Below, piece by piece: positions 12,201 to 26,555 of a stretch of DNA of 64,000 bases. Every line of letters begins with the position of its first letter. The stretch's first letter is position 1. The position numbers and the translations under genes were made by a program. Below the pieces are notes generated by a model. The model had not been told where the DNA came from. It searched no databases and saw only the letters and a list, made by a program, of their open reading frames with translations. This stretch comes from Strigops habroptila (taxonomy: Eukaryota; Chordata; Aves; Psittaciformes; Psittacidae), in NCBI RefSeq assembly GCF_004027225.2, contig NC_044278.2, forward strand, positions 53,707,411 through 53,771,410. The letters run 5' to 3'.

Positions 12201-15200
12201 TTTATCGTGATTTGTCTTTTAGTTGGAAAAGTTGCCGAAGTTAATTATTATTGTTAGGATATTTGAAATAATTGATCCAGGTGTGTAACAAGCAGAAAAA
12301 TGTCACCTGAATGTAACACAAGATGCATTGCCTGAATTGCTGAATTTCTCTTTGGATCTATTCAATGATTTGATGGTGACAGAATGTAATGGGCATTCTT
12401 GTCTAAGTTTCCAAATGGAAAAGGAAAATATTTTGATTTTTGTTAAGATATAAAAATTTTTATTTAAATGCAAGAATTTTTTTTAAACATAAAAGCAATT
12501 TAAAAAAAAGTGTTGAGCCCAGCTTTACACAACCTAGAATTAACATAGCCTATTCCCATCAATACATTTCCTTTTTTCAAGTGGACTGTCTGCATCTGGA
12601 TCTGGATTTGCAGAATGAATATGAAATTCTGTATCACTCGTCAATGTATGGTCTAGACCAGGCTTTTTTTGAGGAATAAATCTGATGTGGTTGGGTTAAA
12701 ACAGGTAAAGTACTTTTTTCTCAATCATAGTAATCATTTTGACAATATATTCACATTGATTAAACAACTGTGTTTAGAATTTGCTTTAATGCTGCTTATT
12801 TACATTTTTTGTAGGGCTACAAGTAGAAGAATTAAAGTTTCATGCAGGTTAAGATGTGAAATGTTTTTTTTGTGACACATTCCCACAGGACAATGTAAAG
12901 GACAGGAATTCTATATAAGAAAACCCTTTAAGTCATCAAGAAAAGATACGTCATGCTTTGCGTTATTTCCTCATGATATTGATTCCAATACATAATTTGT
13001 TTTGTAAGCTTTATGGATGGTTTTGTTTGTTTATTTCTTTGTTTCTTGGCCAATAGTGATAAACCATTGCACAGGTCAGTAGGATTTCAGAAATTGCTCA
13101 GGAAGTAAAAATACCCTCTATTAAATGAAAAATCAGAACCTTTACCTTCTCACTTCTAACCTGTATGCCGGAAGTGTGTTTCATTGCTCCATGAGGATTT
13201 GGTTACTTATATACTGGGGGATGCTGCTTACTGGTGAGAAAAATGCTGCTAAGACACTTAATGGGCTGATCATTGAGCTTTAATGAAGTAAAGAGAGATA
13301 AAAATATTAAAAATTCCAGTGGTCTTCTCTTTTTGGATTATTTTTTTTCTTCTCACTGTTCCTTCAGCATGAAAATAAATTGTCATGCATTATTTTAATA
13401 GCCCTTCTTTACTGCTTGAAGGTTCTTCTTATCTTCTTGGCAAGATTTTTTTTTTCAAATTCTTCCTGTTTTGGATATAAAATCTTTCAACCTGGATATT
13501 TCTCAATTTTTATGAGTTAATACCCTATATATTTTTTAAACCTTCTTAAAATCTCTGTCATTGGATATTTTCTCAAAGCTTGGCTTTTCCTGATGTTTAA
13601 TATGTCTATGATTTTCTCTCCATGACAATTGCAAACTCTCTGTACATAGCCATTTTAGATGCATAAGAAGTGACTGACAGCTTTACCTCCTTAAATTTTT
13701 GTAAGGGATTCAAGGAAAGAGGTTATATGATAATTAAATTCCCTAATTGCAAGTTTCCCATTACTCTTTGTGGGATAATGCAAAAATCTATGGTTCCTAA
13801 AAGTCAGTTCTTTTAAGGACTTCAAAAATTCCAGGTGGATAAGCCATCTTTAGTCAGCACTGCTGGGGAGAAAAAAAAAAAAGAAAACAGAAATCAGAAA
13901 ACACATATATCATTCATAATTTACATGTTTTTGTGATACAAATTCATAAATTGAATCGCTCTGATTTGTAGTGTCACAGAGTTGTTGAGATATCTATGAG
14001 CAGGGGAGAGAGGAGTTTCCAAATGCAGGACAGAAGCTTTCTTCTGTTACTTTTTCGAGGACGAAATCTCAATCCTTTTGCCATGAACACGAAGCAAAAC
14101 CTGCACTGACTGCAGCAGCAGAAAGAATCCACAGCCAGCTCAGCAGGTATTCTAAAAACAATAATTAAGACTCACCCCTGTGAAATAAATGAGTGCTATC
14201 ACTGTCATTTTACAGATGGGAAAACTAAGCCACAGAGAAGCTGTAGGATTTGCTTAGTGTTGCATGCAAAGTTGAGTACAAACCAGGCGCTTGTCTAGTA
14301 ATCTCTCTCTTTAATAACTGGACCACACAACCCTCCTAAATGGAGTTGAATGCAAAATACTCTCTGGACTCTTCACAGAGATATATGTGCCCAGTAAGTC
14401 ATATGCTGGTGAAAATTCTTCTGTGGCAGAAGAATTTAACCTTTAAACTCTTCTGAAGTCATAGCAGAATTTATAATACAGATTTTTTTTATCCACAGAA
14501 TTTTTAGGTTTTAAGGAAAAAAAATTCTCTTTAATAAGTAAAAGTCAGATGCAAATAATGGAGGTGACTGGGAGAAAATCATGTGCCATTGGGAGCTCAG
14601 ACAAGGTACATATAAACACACCTAAAGTGTTTGAGGAAAAATTCCCCGCCTTTCATTGCTACACATAGATGTAGTGATGTCTACACATAGAGTGTGACAT
14701 TGCCATTTGTCAGATGTTGTTTCCCTGTTGCTTTACACACCAGAGGTTACCATTCACAACCCATAGCCAGTAGTGACCACTCTAGAGTTCATCTGTAAGA
14801 TTGGCCATGGACCAACTGACTCAAACGTCTCATCCCATGCAATTGTCTTCCAATAAACATTCGTCTTAGAGATTTGCTTTGAACCGTGCTGCGTCTGGCC
14901 TGTTGAACACAGATCCCTCTGCTGACTCAAACCTCTTAAGCGATTTCCAGACCTGTAATTTTCATTTCCTGAGCATGGCTATTGGGGTGGGATCAATCTG
15001 GCCACACTGTCAGCTAGTAATGCCTGGTCCTCCTTGTTTGGATGCAAATCATTTTCTGCAAATTTATAATCAACAGAGGAAAGTAGGAACCTCTAGGTTG
15101 CAACCAATCTTATCCTACAGACACTTAAAGACAATTATCCTAAGTCAATTAAAATAGGTCAAATGAATCACACAATAGGATGCTCCTCTGTTCACAATTC

Positions 15201-15937
15201 AGGAAGCTGAGTATGCACAGCTCAGTTTTGTCAGGTGAGAGGGACACCAGCCCTGGAAGCTTTGATGAATTATGGCTGGGGAAAGTGTTTTAATAATGCA
15301 TCTCTTTTGCCCACAAAAGTCTGCAGCATCTCTGATACATGGTACAATAGCAGGGTAACTGAAGAAATCAGAAAGAAATAAAACTGCTTTGTACTTTTGG
15401 TCCACTTTCCCTCTCTGCAATCAACAGGAGGTTTGTCATGACTTCAAAGGGAGCAGAAAGAGGCCCTCTGTTTGAAGTTTAGTTTGCAAGCTTCTGAAGC
15501 ATGCTACAATGGCTCAAATGCAAGATGAAAATTGAAGGATTGAAACCTTTAATTAAAAAGAAAATCAACAACTCAAAACCCCAACTTTAAAGCACTAAAG
15601 CAAAGTGTCAGCTCTAAAGAATATGATCCGAAAACCCTTCAGGGATAAATTATTGTAATTGTTAGCCTTGCACCAATGAGCAGTCACTTCCACTGGAGAG
15701 AAAAATAGAAAGCAAAGCAAAAGGGAGGAATTTTCAGCTTGATTGTGTTGATTCATCATTTAACAATGAAAATAGAGAGGAAGGAAAGGGGAAAAAGAAC
15801 TTCCTAGGTACTAGAAGGCAGATCTACTGCTGACTTCATCTTCTTTAGATCCGTGCAAAGAAAGAAGAGACTTATTTCAAGTGCCATGGTGGGGGTTCCT
15901 CTGAAATAAGCAAGTGTCACTGCAGGGGTGGGAAGGG

Positions 15938-15968
15938 GGAGAGAGACAGAGAGACAGAGACAGAGAGA
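15938..15968. repeat. (GAGACA)n microsatellite
   Basis: Tandem GAGAGACAGAGACA-type units on the plus strand. Confidence 0.8.
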
Positions 15969-18900
15969 ATGTGTTCTTCCTTTTCCTTATCACAATTCCC
16001 TCAAAGAGGAGAAGAGTGGAAGGGAGATCTAGCACGATGTTGTGTGCTCCTTTAGCCCGCAGCAGCAGTGTTTCACACCGGATTGCCCTGGTGGTACAGG
16101 CTCTCCTGCTCTCTATCTGGGTTGGGCTTATGGCTAAGGGACCATTGATTGGCTCCTTCAAGATTTTCCTTCTCAACTGTATGCAGGGGAAAAAGGATTC
16201 AGCAGAGAAGTGTGGCCTGAGCAAGGGATCTGGCAACTGGCAAGTGTGGAAAGATTCTAATACGTTTGCACTGCCATTGCCTTCCTAGAGCTTACTATAT
16301 CTATTTTACATAAGGAAAGATGGAAAAATTTGACCAGGATAAATCACTGATTTTACTGAAGTACTTACCAACCTTGGGTTTGACATTGCACAGAGTGTGT
16401 CTCATCTGAAGGGTAAATCTGTTCATAATAATTATGAGAGAGCTGATGAATAGCAGCCAAGGTGATAAAACAATTATAATAATTTCCATATCTTTTGTGT
16501 TTATTTAAAGGCACATTTAATCATTTTGTAAACTATTCATGTCTGAGATAATAAATACTATATGGAGACAGATAAAGGGACAATGATGATACCTACGTCA
16601 GCCTACAAAATATATAGCATATATGTGAAAACACTGCTATGATAAATCTCAAAATAAGCTCTTACAAATAATTTTTCAATGTTCTTGAGGAATATGTCAC
16701 AGCTTCCAACATTCTAGCTCATTAAAACATGACAGATGAAGTGTCACTGCGTGATTAGTAATAAGGAAGGGCAATGGTTAAGTTAAATAAAGTCTGAACC
16801 ACCCACCGTTCCTGATGCAAGCTCAATTACTGAGTGTCTGAGAAAGACTGAGGGCATATGAGATACCCATCTCCTGTCATTCCCTGTGACGTCACCCTTC
16901 AATGAACCAATCCTTACCTGCTTTCCACATGTTCATCATCTGTTTTTAGAGCTGCTTGCTAAACACATACCTTTCCTTTTGGTGGGGGGCATGATGACCC
17001 TCAGGAAAAACCTCTTCTGGGTTCTGGCCCCTATCAGTTTGGAGTAGGTGTCCTACAGGAGGCTGAAAAAATATCATCCTAACAATGCAGGACCCAGTTG
17101 GACTGGGAATAGTCTTGTGTTGTCAGAAGAAGCGGCAGGTAGAGTGGTTGCACGGGTACTCTGGAGCGCATGTACTGTCTGCAATCACAGCTTTCCAAGC
17201 CTGCGAATCTGTATTTGCCCCCATGACATGCTAAACAACAGCCTAAACAATGGAGTTTTCAGAGGTATTTGCTGGGAAGTTGTGGAGAAACAAAAGGGAA
17301 ACACATAATGATTTTGCTGTAGAAAATCAACAAGCACAACTGCTGAATGGCTTAGCTTACCAGCAATTAGGTACATTAAGCAAATGTGAGACAAGGGAAG
17401 ACTTGAGATTAACCTCTAATGACAAGAAGTAAGGATATCTACTTGCAATTATTCTTCCCCGGTGCAGTATATAGCATGGCCAAGAAAACCTCAACCCATG
17501 CTGTCATCCTTAGTACTATTACTCTAAGTTAATAAAAAATTAAAATTTACATCCTTTTCACTACCTTTCTCCCAAAAAATCTTTCTCTTCCTTTCACATC
17601 ATTAAGAAGAAATTTCCAGCTCTCAAAGAATTCATTACCAGACTAATTTTCAATTATTTATTTCCATTTCTTATTCACTACCGTCTTGCGGATTATGCCT
17701 GAGATTTTACTAGCTTCCCTTCGGAAATTAGTTCAGTTCCTCTTAGGCATCTTTGAGAATATCGGAGCAGAAGCAGAAGGTAAGTTTATTTTAGAAATTT
17801 TTTTGTTTGTAAAGAGGGGAGAGCTGGGGAAGAAAATGTTTTAATGGGGAATAGAAGTATTCTGTTATGAAGAAAAGAGAAATATGACGAGTTTCCAGGA
17901 AAAAAGAAAAAAAAGAAAATGTGAAAAAAACCCTTGCAAAATTGTGCACATCTCATGCTTCTCTTCCTTCCAAATCTGATGGACATATTCAAATGCTGTA
18001 GAGGTACACCCAAGTTCTGGAATTAGCTCCCAGCACACAAACACATTTTAATGGTATAACTGAGAAAGAGAGATCATACCTTATATGGTTAAGGGCATCT
18101 GCATCTGGCCTTAAGGATTTATAGTAATGAGAGTGGATTGAAAGTGGTGTATTGTCTTGTCAATGCTAGTATTTGGAGCTACATAAGTAAGCAAACCACA
18201 GTGCTTCAGGTGCAGGACAGTCATTTAAAGTCTTAGGAGAACCCAAGACTGAACTGTTTTCTTTAAACCCACTTTTTATATTTTTGATCAGCAAATTTAA
18301 TTCCATCTTTTTCTAGAGCGCTTTATCTCTCTCTGGGTCAGACTAATAAATTTATAACTGCTTCTACCCTGTAGCCAGACTGGTGAAATTATAAGTGCTT
18401 TTATGGTGCTCCACTACTTTCACCTCCTGAGAGCACCCTGTTTTCTCCTGGTTTCATGAGCCTCTTTGACTTAGTGCCGTAAAACTTATGGCTTTTCTGG
18501 CAATCAATACATGGGTTTCTCTTTTCAGAATAATATAACCACAGAATTTAAGTTATTGTCACAATATAATTGTGTTGTGTGACTTTTTTTTTTATCTGTG
18601 AAGAAGACAAACCTATTTCTTGGCAGAAATATTCACTGTTTTCAGGTATCTGGCAAAACAAACTCTTAAGCATACTTTGATGCCTCAAATCAATCAATTA
18701 TGACTGTTACAAATTGTGACCTGAATAGGGCAAAAATAAGACTGCCTGATTTTTATCCATTGAGTTTATTCTCATTTAGCCTTTCAGATTTTTGTTTCTC
18801 AAGTGCTACTTCCTTTTCTGCACAGTCTTACAATGTATTCTTTATTCTCTCCAATATGACTAGGCCATCAGCCAATTTTGTCTTTCCTAGATTTAGGATA

Positions 18901-21900
18901 ACTTCTAGATTATATTACACGTCTCTTAATTTATTATAACAAACCAATTATATACAGCATCATGACAAAGAATTCCTTCTGTTGTTTCAGAGTTGTAAGT
19001 AGCTCATTCCTACTCAACTTTAAGTGGGTTCTACCTTTTCATCATCTAAAAACACACACCTTTCTGCCCTCCTTTAAAGCATTTCACTTTATTTCTTTTG
19101 TCATGATAATCTTCATATCTTGCCCTTCGAGACATTAGCTCTCACAATATCTCATGTTTCATTTCAAAACAAAATAATATTCATGATCTTCTCTAGCACA
19201 GCAGTCCAACAGGAACAGTGATATTCAGCTTTTGTTTCTTACAACTCATTCAAACGAGTAATTTCATGCAATGGCATGCAACCTTACTGCAAAGCAAAGT
19301 CAGGACAGACCAGCATCCTGTTCTTACTAGCCAGCTCTTTACTGTTTCTGAAGGTGGTTAGATTTCTTCCAATAAACATTAATTTGAGAGGCTTATATTA
19401 AACTTTCTTTTTCATGTAACATTTTTGCAAGAAAATGAACACATGAAAAATTAACTTGTCATCTCACTCTCTTGCATCGTATTTTTTGAATAAAGTACTA
19501 GAGAAACAGGCAAACAAGGAGGAGGCCAAAAATGTGTGTGAAAAACAAAACAGCTTCTGTAAAATCACAACTGGAAAATTTTGGCTGTATAAGCAACCGT
19601 TTTCCAGACCTGCAGAATAAAAGAGCTGAATATTCACAACCATTTTCTTCTATTTTTTTTACTAGATCTAAGAGCTTTCTCTGGACCTTAGGCAATAAAG
19701 AGGCATGCTTTGTAATCCACTATATTAGTTAATTCTCATTTGCATATAAACAGTTTAACTTATAATAAGGTGTATCCCTCAGCCTTTCTAAATGCAAATT
19801 GTATTTGTTATATAAGAAAAACTCATGCTGCAGTCAAAATGGCCTGTAAGACAGAGCAGTTATTAGTACAGAGTTACTTCATTTTTGCTGGAAATGGTTA
19901 TGCCTGGAAAGTCAAGAGACGGTTTTGTGAAGAAAATCAGTCTATTCCTACGTATGTAACAAAGACGTACATTTCCCTTTTTAAAAAAATTACAGGCATG
20001 TGATGTTGGTGAAAGGTTTAGAAGAAATACATGGTAAAGTCAAATGAAGCTGGCAATTGCAGAGCACTTGTGTTCCCCGAAAAGTGGAGAAGGGCGCTGA
20101 GTTCCCCACGTCAGCTGCTGGCCTGAAAGAAGGATAGCACTGTCAGTGAGATGTGCTGCCTAAACCAATAAGCTGTCCTGAGAAACAGGGTGAATTAGCC
20201 CATGGTCAGCAGTGTGCTGACTCCTCTACCCTTGTGACTGGTGCAGAGCATTGTCCTGCAGAGTGTAGATGCGCTACTTAGCTTGCAGCTGGTGTGGAAA
20301 TGCTAAAACGATGCTTTACTGAACTGAATAGGTATGTACCAACCTACCTCTAGAGCCATCCACCTTCTGAAATACATATATTCAGCCATCTCACTTGAAT
20401 GCCAGAACCTTGATGCAACACCACAACTCTAGTAAGTCCTAGTTCAGTTGAAATTATACGTACGTTCCTGATTCTTTACATACCTTTCAGCAAAAGTAAC
20501 ACCTGAAAAATGGATGTCAAACCAGAAAGACACAGGATAAAAAGTACAGATTTTATCGCTTGATGGAAATATTTCAACCAACTCTGTCTTGACAAATATA
20601 CATGTCTTGGCAATATTCATACCTTTTCTTAAATTCTATGTGTTTGCTAAGGAGAATGTTAACAGCATTTGCATTTGGAAATCTGAGAATATATTTGATC
20701 AGGGAGCAGCAGCTTCAGCCCACTCAAGTGATCCCTAGTCTTCTTAAGGATTCAGTCTCCCTTCCTTATCACAACCATGACATGACCAAACAAGTAAAAT
20801 AGATTTATATAAAGACTTATTAACAGTATAACAGTACTGTCTACCAACCACTGCATCTGCAGCTTCTAGAAATAACTTAGTCTCAGTAAGCAATGTGAAA
20901 CTCTGCAACTACAAAAATGTGAAAGCAGTTGTAATACAACTGAACCAGAGGTCCTCTGCCCATTTTCTTGCAAGGTTTCACATTGACCAGACTGCTCTGC
21001 AAGTGTTCTTGGCCAGGAGGACATCATCTACTGTTGAACATAGGCTGTCAATAGGTGTCAAGTTTGTGATCTCTATCTTGGCTTATTTATCAGCTGTTGT
21101 AGTGAAGGACTGATGATGCACAAGAAATTTCTCTTCCTCAGCCAGTCTCCTTCATAAGACTGTAAGGAGTTTCTGGGGTAACTGATGAGTGCCCCTGCAG
21201 TTACATTTAATTTTTCTTTCAGTGAATCTGTATACCCACTCTTACATACTAATTCAGTTTTCCAGGCTCTGTGTAAATTCTCTTTCAAAGAAGGAATGAG
21301 TCTAAGCTGTTTCTCATCCATTTTTTCTACTTGCTAGGTCCTTATCCTGCAGGTTGACATAATTGTGCATGATCCTGGTCTCATCACTGGACACTTTTAC
21401 AAATCCAGCTTTTTCCTTTGTCCTGCTGTTTTTCTCAAGGCACCAAGACTCTTAGTCATTGTCCTTACTCGTGTGTCTGGATTGGTTTTATCTTCCAAAG
21501 GAAAGAAAATTTTTAAATCAAAACAGTGTTTCCTGGGAAAAGGAGGACTGGACAAGGGAGTGACAGCTGTCTAGGACAGTAAATGGAGCAAGGTCTGATG
21601 TAATGGCATGAAGAGAAAATACTCTTGTGGTTTTTCTTTTCTACCTAGTCACCTGCACATTTTCCATACAACTAAAGCACTTTGTGCCCCCTCCAACTAG
21701 CAAGGCATAAAATAAAGCACAGGTCTGAGAGACAGAGATTTTAAAACCTCTGAGCCTAAAAGTTCAGTTCATTCTTGTCTGTTTTGAAAACCATGCTTTT
21801 CAGGAAAGACTGAGAATGTTCCATTCTTATGATAAAGACAGGAGTCAAGAGGAGTATCTGCTTCCATCTTCTGAGCTTTCCTTGTCTGATGAAGAAGCAT

Positions 21901-23624
21901 AAGACACAGAGTATATGAACAAATTCAGAAAGATAGACTATTCTTCGCTCTTTTATAATAGACTATCCTCTGGCTTTAGCATATGGCCAGGATATCACAC
22001 AGAACAACAGTTTCTTATTATAGATTAGGAACAGCACCGAGCCAACTGCAGTTTCAAATCCATCTGCCCATACAAAAATAGTTTCTCACTGGGATCTTCC
22101 TTCTAATGCTGACTTATTTCTGCCCACAAATCCCTCTTCCCAGATGACTTGGGAAACAATGTACTTTTTAAAAAACATAGTTAAAAGGAAAGAGATCTCC
22201 CCCTACCCGGTGTCGCTACAGTGGCCTAGCATTAAGCAAAAGGCCCACAGTCCTCTGAGATCCTGTTGGGATAACTTTATAATGCATATCGCCATTGTGT
22301 TGATTCAGTATTCTGTGAATATCCATATGCAGTCTTTTTCCTGCAATCAGATTCATCAGAGCAAACTGTGTATCTATGCAGACCCCCTCTGTTGTCTGTG
22401 CTTTCAGCATCATTGCAAAGATTTGTGGCCTTTCTTAGGTCTGTATCCACTGAAGCATTTCATAGTTTTCCATTGTTCCTTTTCTTTTAAGGAAATATTA
22501 AAAAATCGTGCTAGGGTTGTTTGGTTTTGGTGCTGGTTTTTTTTTTTTTCTTCCCAATCTGACTGCTTTTTCTCCTGTGTATTTTACTGCCCATTTTTTT
22601 TCCCAGCTTTCTTGTTATTCTTCCCAGACAGCTGAGTTTCCTACTCAAAATTCTTTTTGGCATAATTAAAAAGAAAATAAATCCACCATCTTTAATCTCG
22701 TTTAATCCTTATGAGCTCAAAACTAACTACATTTGCTTCTAACAGAAACAGGACTTCCGCAATTTGTCCTCAGTTGAAATGTTCCTTTTCTGAATTGCCT
22801 GATGACAATAATATCCTTAGTTGAAAGAGAGGATGAGGCTGTGTGATTAGGCAGTTTAACCTGAGTGCTTTCTCTGTTGCATTTTGATTTCAATACTGCA
22901 GATCAGGCACTGCGTAAAACTCACAGGAGTCCAGCTTTCATATCCCTTGTCTTAGTTGTGTATTGGTACTCTACGCAAGTCTGTGAGGTTACATCAATGT
23001 CAGATTGGAGAATCAGGTCTATATTAATTTTATCTTTGCAAACCAGATCTTTTTCTAGACGATTTCAAAGCATTCAGAATTGTTTCTAGCTATTCTCCTC
23101 AATTTAGAGCCTGCTGCTGAAGTACCAGAAGCAGGGCACCTTCTATACAGCTCAGCCACTTCTGTGCCCCTGCAGCATTTTAGTGAAATGCCTAAGATAC
23201 ATCACTCCCAGAATGCAGAAAAGCCTTTTAGACAGGCAGAAATGGAGCTGTATGAGCTGAAGTGGCTGTATGAAGTGTCGTACTCATAGGTAAGGAATTA
23301 GTGGGAAATTGAGATGGAAATCAAATACTACATTAACAGATTAACAGCCTATATAAATCACAGCGGATCATCACACATTTATTCAAGAGTATCTGTGAAA
23401 AATCCGCAGACTTTCAAAAAAAAGTTAGAGATGAATCAGAGGCTCAGAGTGATTTTCATTAGTTAAATCATTGTCTAGGTACACATTACAGGTCCATCAA
23501 AGAAGGATGTGATTTATGTTTTCCATTAGCTGTTGAAATTGTTCATGGTCACTAACAGGAAAACTTGTGAATAAAGAAAGGTAAATTGCTGCAGACTGTA
23601 TCTCATTTTGTTTTTCACAGAGTG

Positions 23625-24235
23625 AAAAACTGGCTGGATGGCTGGACCCAAAGAGTGGTGGTGAATGAAGTTAAATCCAGTTGCTGGCTGGTCACAAGTG
23701 ATGTTCCTCAGGGCTAAGTACTGGGGTCAGTTCTATTTAAAATAGAACATTTATCAATGATATGGACAAGGGGATTGAGTGCACCCCCAGTAAGTCTGCA
23801 GACAACACTAAGCTGTCTGGGAGTATTGATTGGCTGGATGATAGGAAGGCTCTGCAGAGGGATCTGGACAGTCTGGATTGATGGGCTGTGGCCAATGGTA
23901 TGAGGTTCAACAAGGCAAAGTGCCAGGTCCTGCATTTGGGCCACAACAACCCCATTCAACACTACAGGCTTAGAGAAGAGTGTCTGGAAAGCTGCTCAGT
24001 GGAAGAGGACCTGGAGGTGCTGTTTGATGGAGCTGAACATACGCCAGCTCATGATGGTGCCCATGCAGCCAAAAAGGCCAACAGCATCCTGGCCTGTATC
24101 AGAAATAGTGTGGCCAACAGGAATAAGGAAGTGACCATCCCCTTGCACTCAGCATTGGTGGGGCAGCACCTTGAATCCTGTGCTCAGTTCTGGGCCCCTC
24201 ACTACAAGACATTGAGGTGCTGGAGCACAGGTTTC
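23625..24235 (+). mobile_element. CR1 fragment (ORF2 C-terminal part)
   Basis: On the plus strand, bases 23,888-24,247 encode CR1 ORF2 remnants (motifs RFNKAKCQVLHLG, KANSILACIRNSVA, SALVGQHLESC). Upstream fragments (GDVPQG-like and NDMDKGIEC-like) lie in other frames. It is truncated at both ends and disrupted. Confidence 0.88.
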
Positions 24236-24412
24236 ACAGAATCATAGAGGAGTTGAGGTAGGAAGGGGCTTCTGTAGGTCATCTATTCCAACTCATCAAG
24301 CAAAGCCATCTAGAGCAGGTTGCCCAGGATCATGCCGAGGCAGGTTTTGAATATTTGCAAGGATGGGCACTCCACAACCTCTCTGGTATACCTTTTCCAG
24401 TGTGTGAATTAG
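24236..24412 (-). mobile_element. CR1 3'-end fragment, opposite orientation
   Basis: It starts on the plus strand with the complement of a CR1 3' tail (AGAATCATAGAGGAGTTGAG) directly after the plus-strand CR1 fragment, and continues with AGCAGGTTGCCCAGG-type CR1 3' sequence. The two pieces are in opposite orientation. Confidence 0.8.
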
Positions 24413-24892
24413 AGGAGTTACTTTTTAGATTATACAAAGATTTCGAAAAGCATATCCAAACTTTCTCCGCAAAGATGATACAAGCAGGTTTGTGGCTTGT
24501 TCATCTATAATTCAGAGTACACAGAAACATACTCACAAACCCGGTTTACCCATTATGTAATATTACCCTGGCTGGCAATATTACGACCATTTTGACCAGC
24601 TTTTCAGCTTTTTCACTCAATTATACATACACCTTTTGCCGCATATCTAGCCACATAGTAAAATTTTACACTCATCTTTCTCCTTTGCAATTAAATCCAG
24701 CCATTAATGAAAGGTTTGCCATAATAAGAAGTGAACAACTATTGATCTGGACAAAAGCTAGCAGGAGCATTTCTTAAACAACTAGAATAAAGTACGGGGA
24801 ACTGTAAATGTCTTCTGCAAAATAAAGATAATTGCATCCTGCAAGATATGTACTCTTGCTCATTTTTTTTAATGGGAGGTCTGAAAGAGTGA

Positions 24893-24908
24893 GATATATA
24901 TATATATA
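24893..24908. repeat. (TA)n microsatellite
   Basis: Eight uninterrupted TA dinucleotides. Confidence 0.85.
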
Positions 24909-26535
24909 GGTTCCTACATTCCCTGTATGCTTTCTTTTCTTCATTTTCCTTCTTATGGTAGGCCTTCTCAGCACAATGCAGCTCACCCTCTGCCTCGCCA
25001 GCTGCAGTGCTGGCACTGCATGAGATGATGCACTCTGGCATCTTCCCAGCCTGACTCCAGCTCTGTTTCATCTTTCTCTTCCTTTTTGTGTCTTCAAGCA
25101 TTCATAATACCTCTTATTCAGGGACTACCTACATGTTCTGGTTGCTTGGAAACCGTTGTTGAATGGCTACATAGTATTTGGGTAAACCTGTCTTTGGTAA
25201 TTCGCCCACCTCCTTTCTCATAGTAAAGTACTGTTTTAAGTACTGCAAGCGATTCTTTTTAACTTTCATTTTCATTATCTTTAATGTGGTTCTTAGGTTT
25301 TTGTCTGTTCTTGCAAACACCACACTTTTATTTTGCTTTCCTTTTCTTTCATCTTTATCCTCCAGTGTAAATTTTAGTGCCATATTATGTATGTCCTTCT
25401 GATGCAGTGCAGCTGAAAAAGTCATCACACAAGCCAGAGCCCTGGAAGCAGGCTTTGTCTGGGGGTATAATGCAAAATCACAGGTTCTACTTCTGAAATG
25501 TTGCAAGAGCATAAATAAGACCTGCTCCATGCTAACTTGATGCTGCTGTTGAATGAGAAGGAACTGCGGGGCCCTCCCCAGCTCTCCTGACCTGGGAAAC
25601 ATGCAGCATAATGAGGTCTTACCTGGTTAACACCAGACCATAGAAAGATCAAAGGCTAAAATAGGGAGCAGACCCACTGAGAGAGCCAAAATGAGGGCAG
25701 AAAAAAGCTCTTTGTCCTCTCAGTGACTTAACTGACTAAAGTACAATTCACCAATCACTTCCTAGCTACACTTTTTGCTTTTTACAAACACCAGATGTTT
25801 TCTGTGTTATTTGTTATCAAAATTCCAGTATGGAATAACCATATGTCCAGTGTGGGATCTTAAAATATACCTTATTAATCCATGGACAGAGTTATTATTT
25901 TCAAAAGGATATGCTCATTTCAGTCTTCAGAACTCTTTAGGACTCTTGAATCTGTACCCACCTTTCCTATAATTCTCTGTGTTAAATATAAAATTCTTAA
26001 TATTTTTTTACTTTACCAGTAGATTTCTGAGTCTTAGGGATATTCTAGCTAATCATCTCATTTTGAAAAAGAATCAAGTAATTCACTGTGGATGACCAGC
26101 TACTTCCATTGAAGTAACGTGTCTTGGGTAACTTGGATCACAGATAAACTGATTGATAGCTGAGGAGATAACTGCCCATTTAAAATGGATATGGAAATGT
26201 TTCTGGTTAAACCAAGATTAGTGACTCACTGACTCTCAGTTAAAGGTGTCCTATGTTCATTTGTCACTTTTGTTCGTTCCTTGTCATCCCAGCCTGGAGT
26301 CAGACTTTTTCCTGCATCCTGGCACAGGTCATTCCCTTACACTCCATAAAAGTGCTGAAGGGTCTGCAGACCAACAAACCTGCATGAAAACACCTGTTTG
26401 TACTGTGTTAATGCAAGTTAGGGTTAGAAGTCCCTCTCTTTAACAAACACCAAATTAAAGTAATACAGTTAATTATTTTTTCTTGCAAGTATACTTCAAG
26501 TAGTATACATAAGGTACTATACTGCTTGAAACTGA

Positions 26536-26555
26536 AGCTTCAAGTACTTGAAGCT
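26536..26555. repeat. perfect 20-base palindrome with AAGCTTCAAG repeats
   Basis: AGCTTCAAGTACTTGAAGCT is its own reverse complement. The flanks (about 26,525-26,567) repeat the same CTTGAAGC / GAAGCTTCAAG words, so the local sequence is a cluster of short inverted and direct repeats. Confidence 0.85.

Larger units (their letters stand above)
6986..23624. other. long gene-poor stretch
   Basis: More than 16 kb with no gene I can support. It holds simple repeats, including a G/T-rich tract near 9.08-9.24 kb and a GAGACA repeat near 15.94 kb, and many poly-A or poly-T runs. The longest open frames (about 120-160 codons near 16.0 and 22.2 kb) have low-complexity or hydrophobic runs and no recognisable motif, so I treat them as chance. 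Two stretches have good splice signals (17,729-17,761 and about 23,091-23,289) but no partner exons; they are reported as findings. Confidence 0.5.

Noticed and set aside
15877-16288. Overlapping open frames of about 120 codons on both strands
   Set aside because: They overlap a GAGACA microsatellite on opposite strands and show no recognisable protein features.
22144-22635. 163-codon plus-strand open frame
   Set aside because: It has phenylalanine-rich low-complexity runs from T-rich DNA, with no motif and no splice context.
25129-25602. 157-codon minus-strand open frame
   Set aside because: No recognisable domain and no neighbouring exons. Composition is like the surrounding noncoding DNA.
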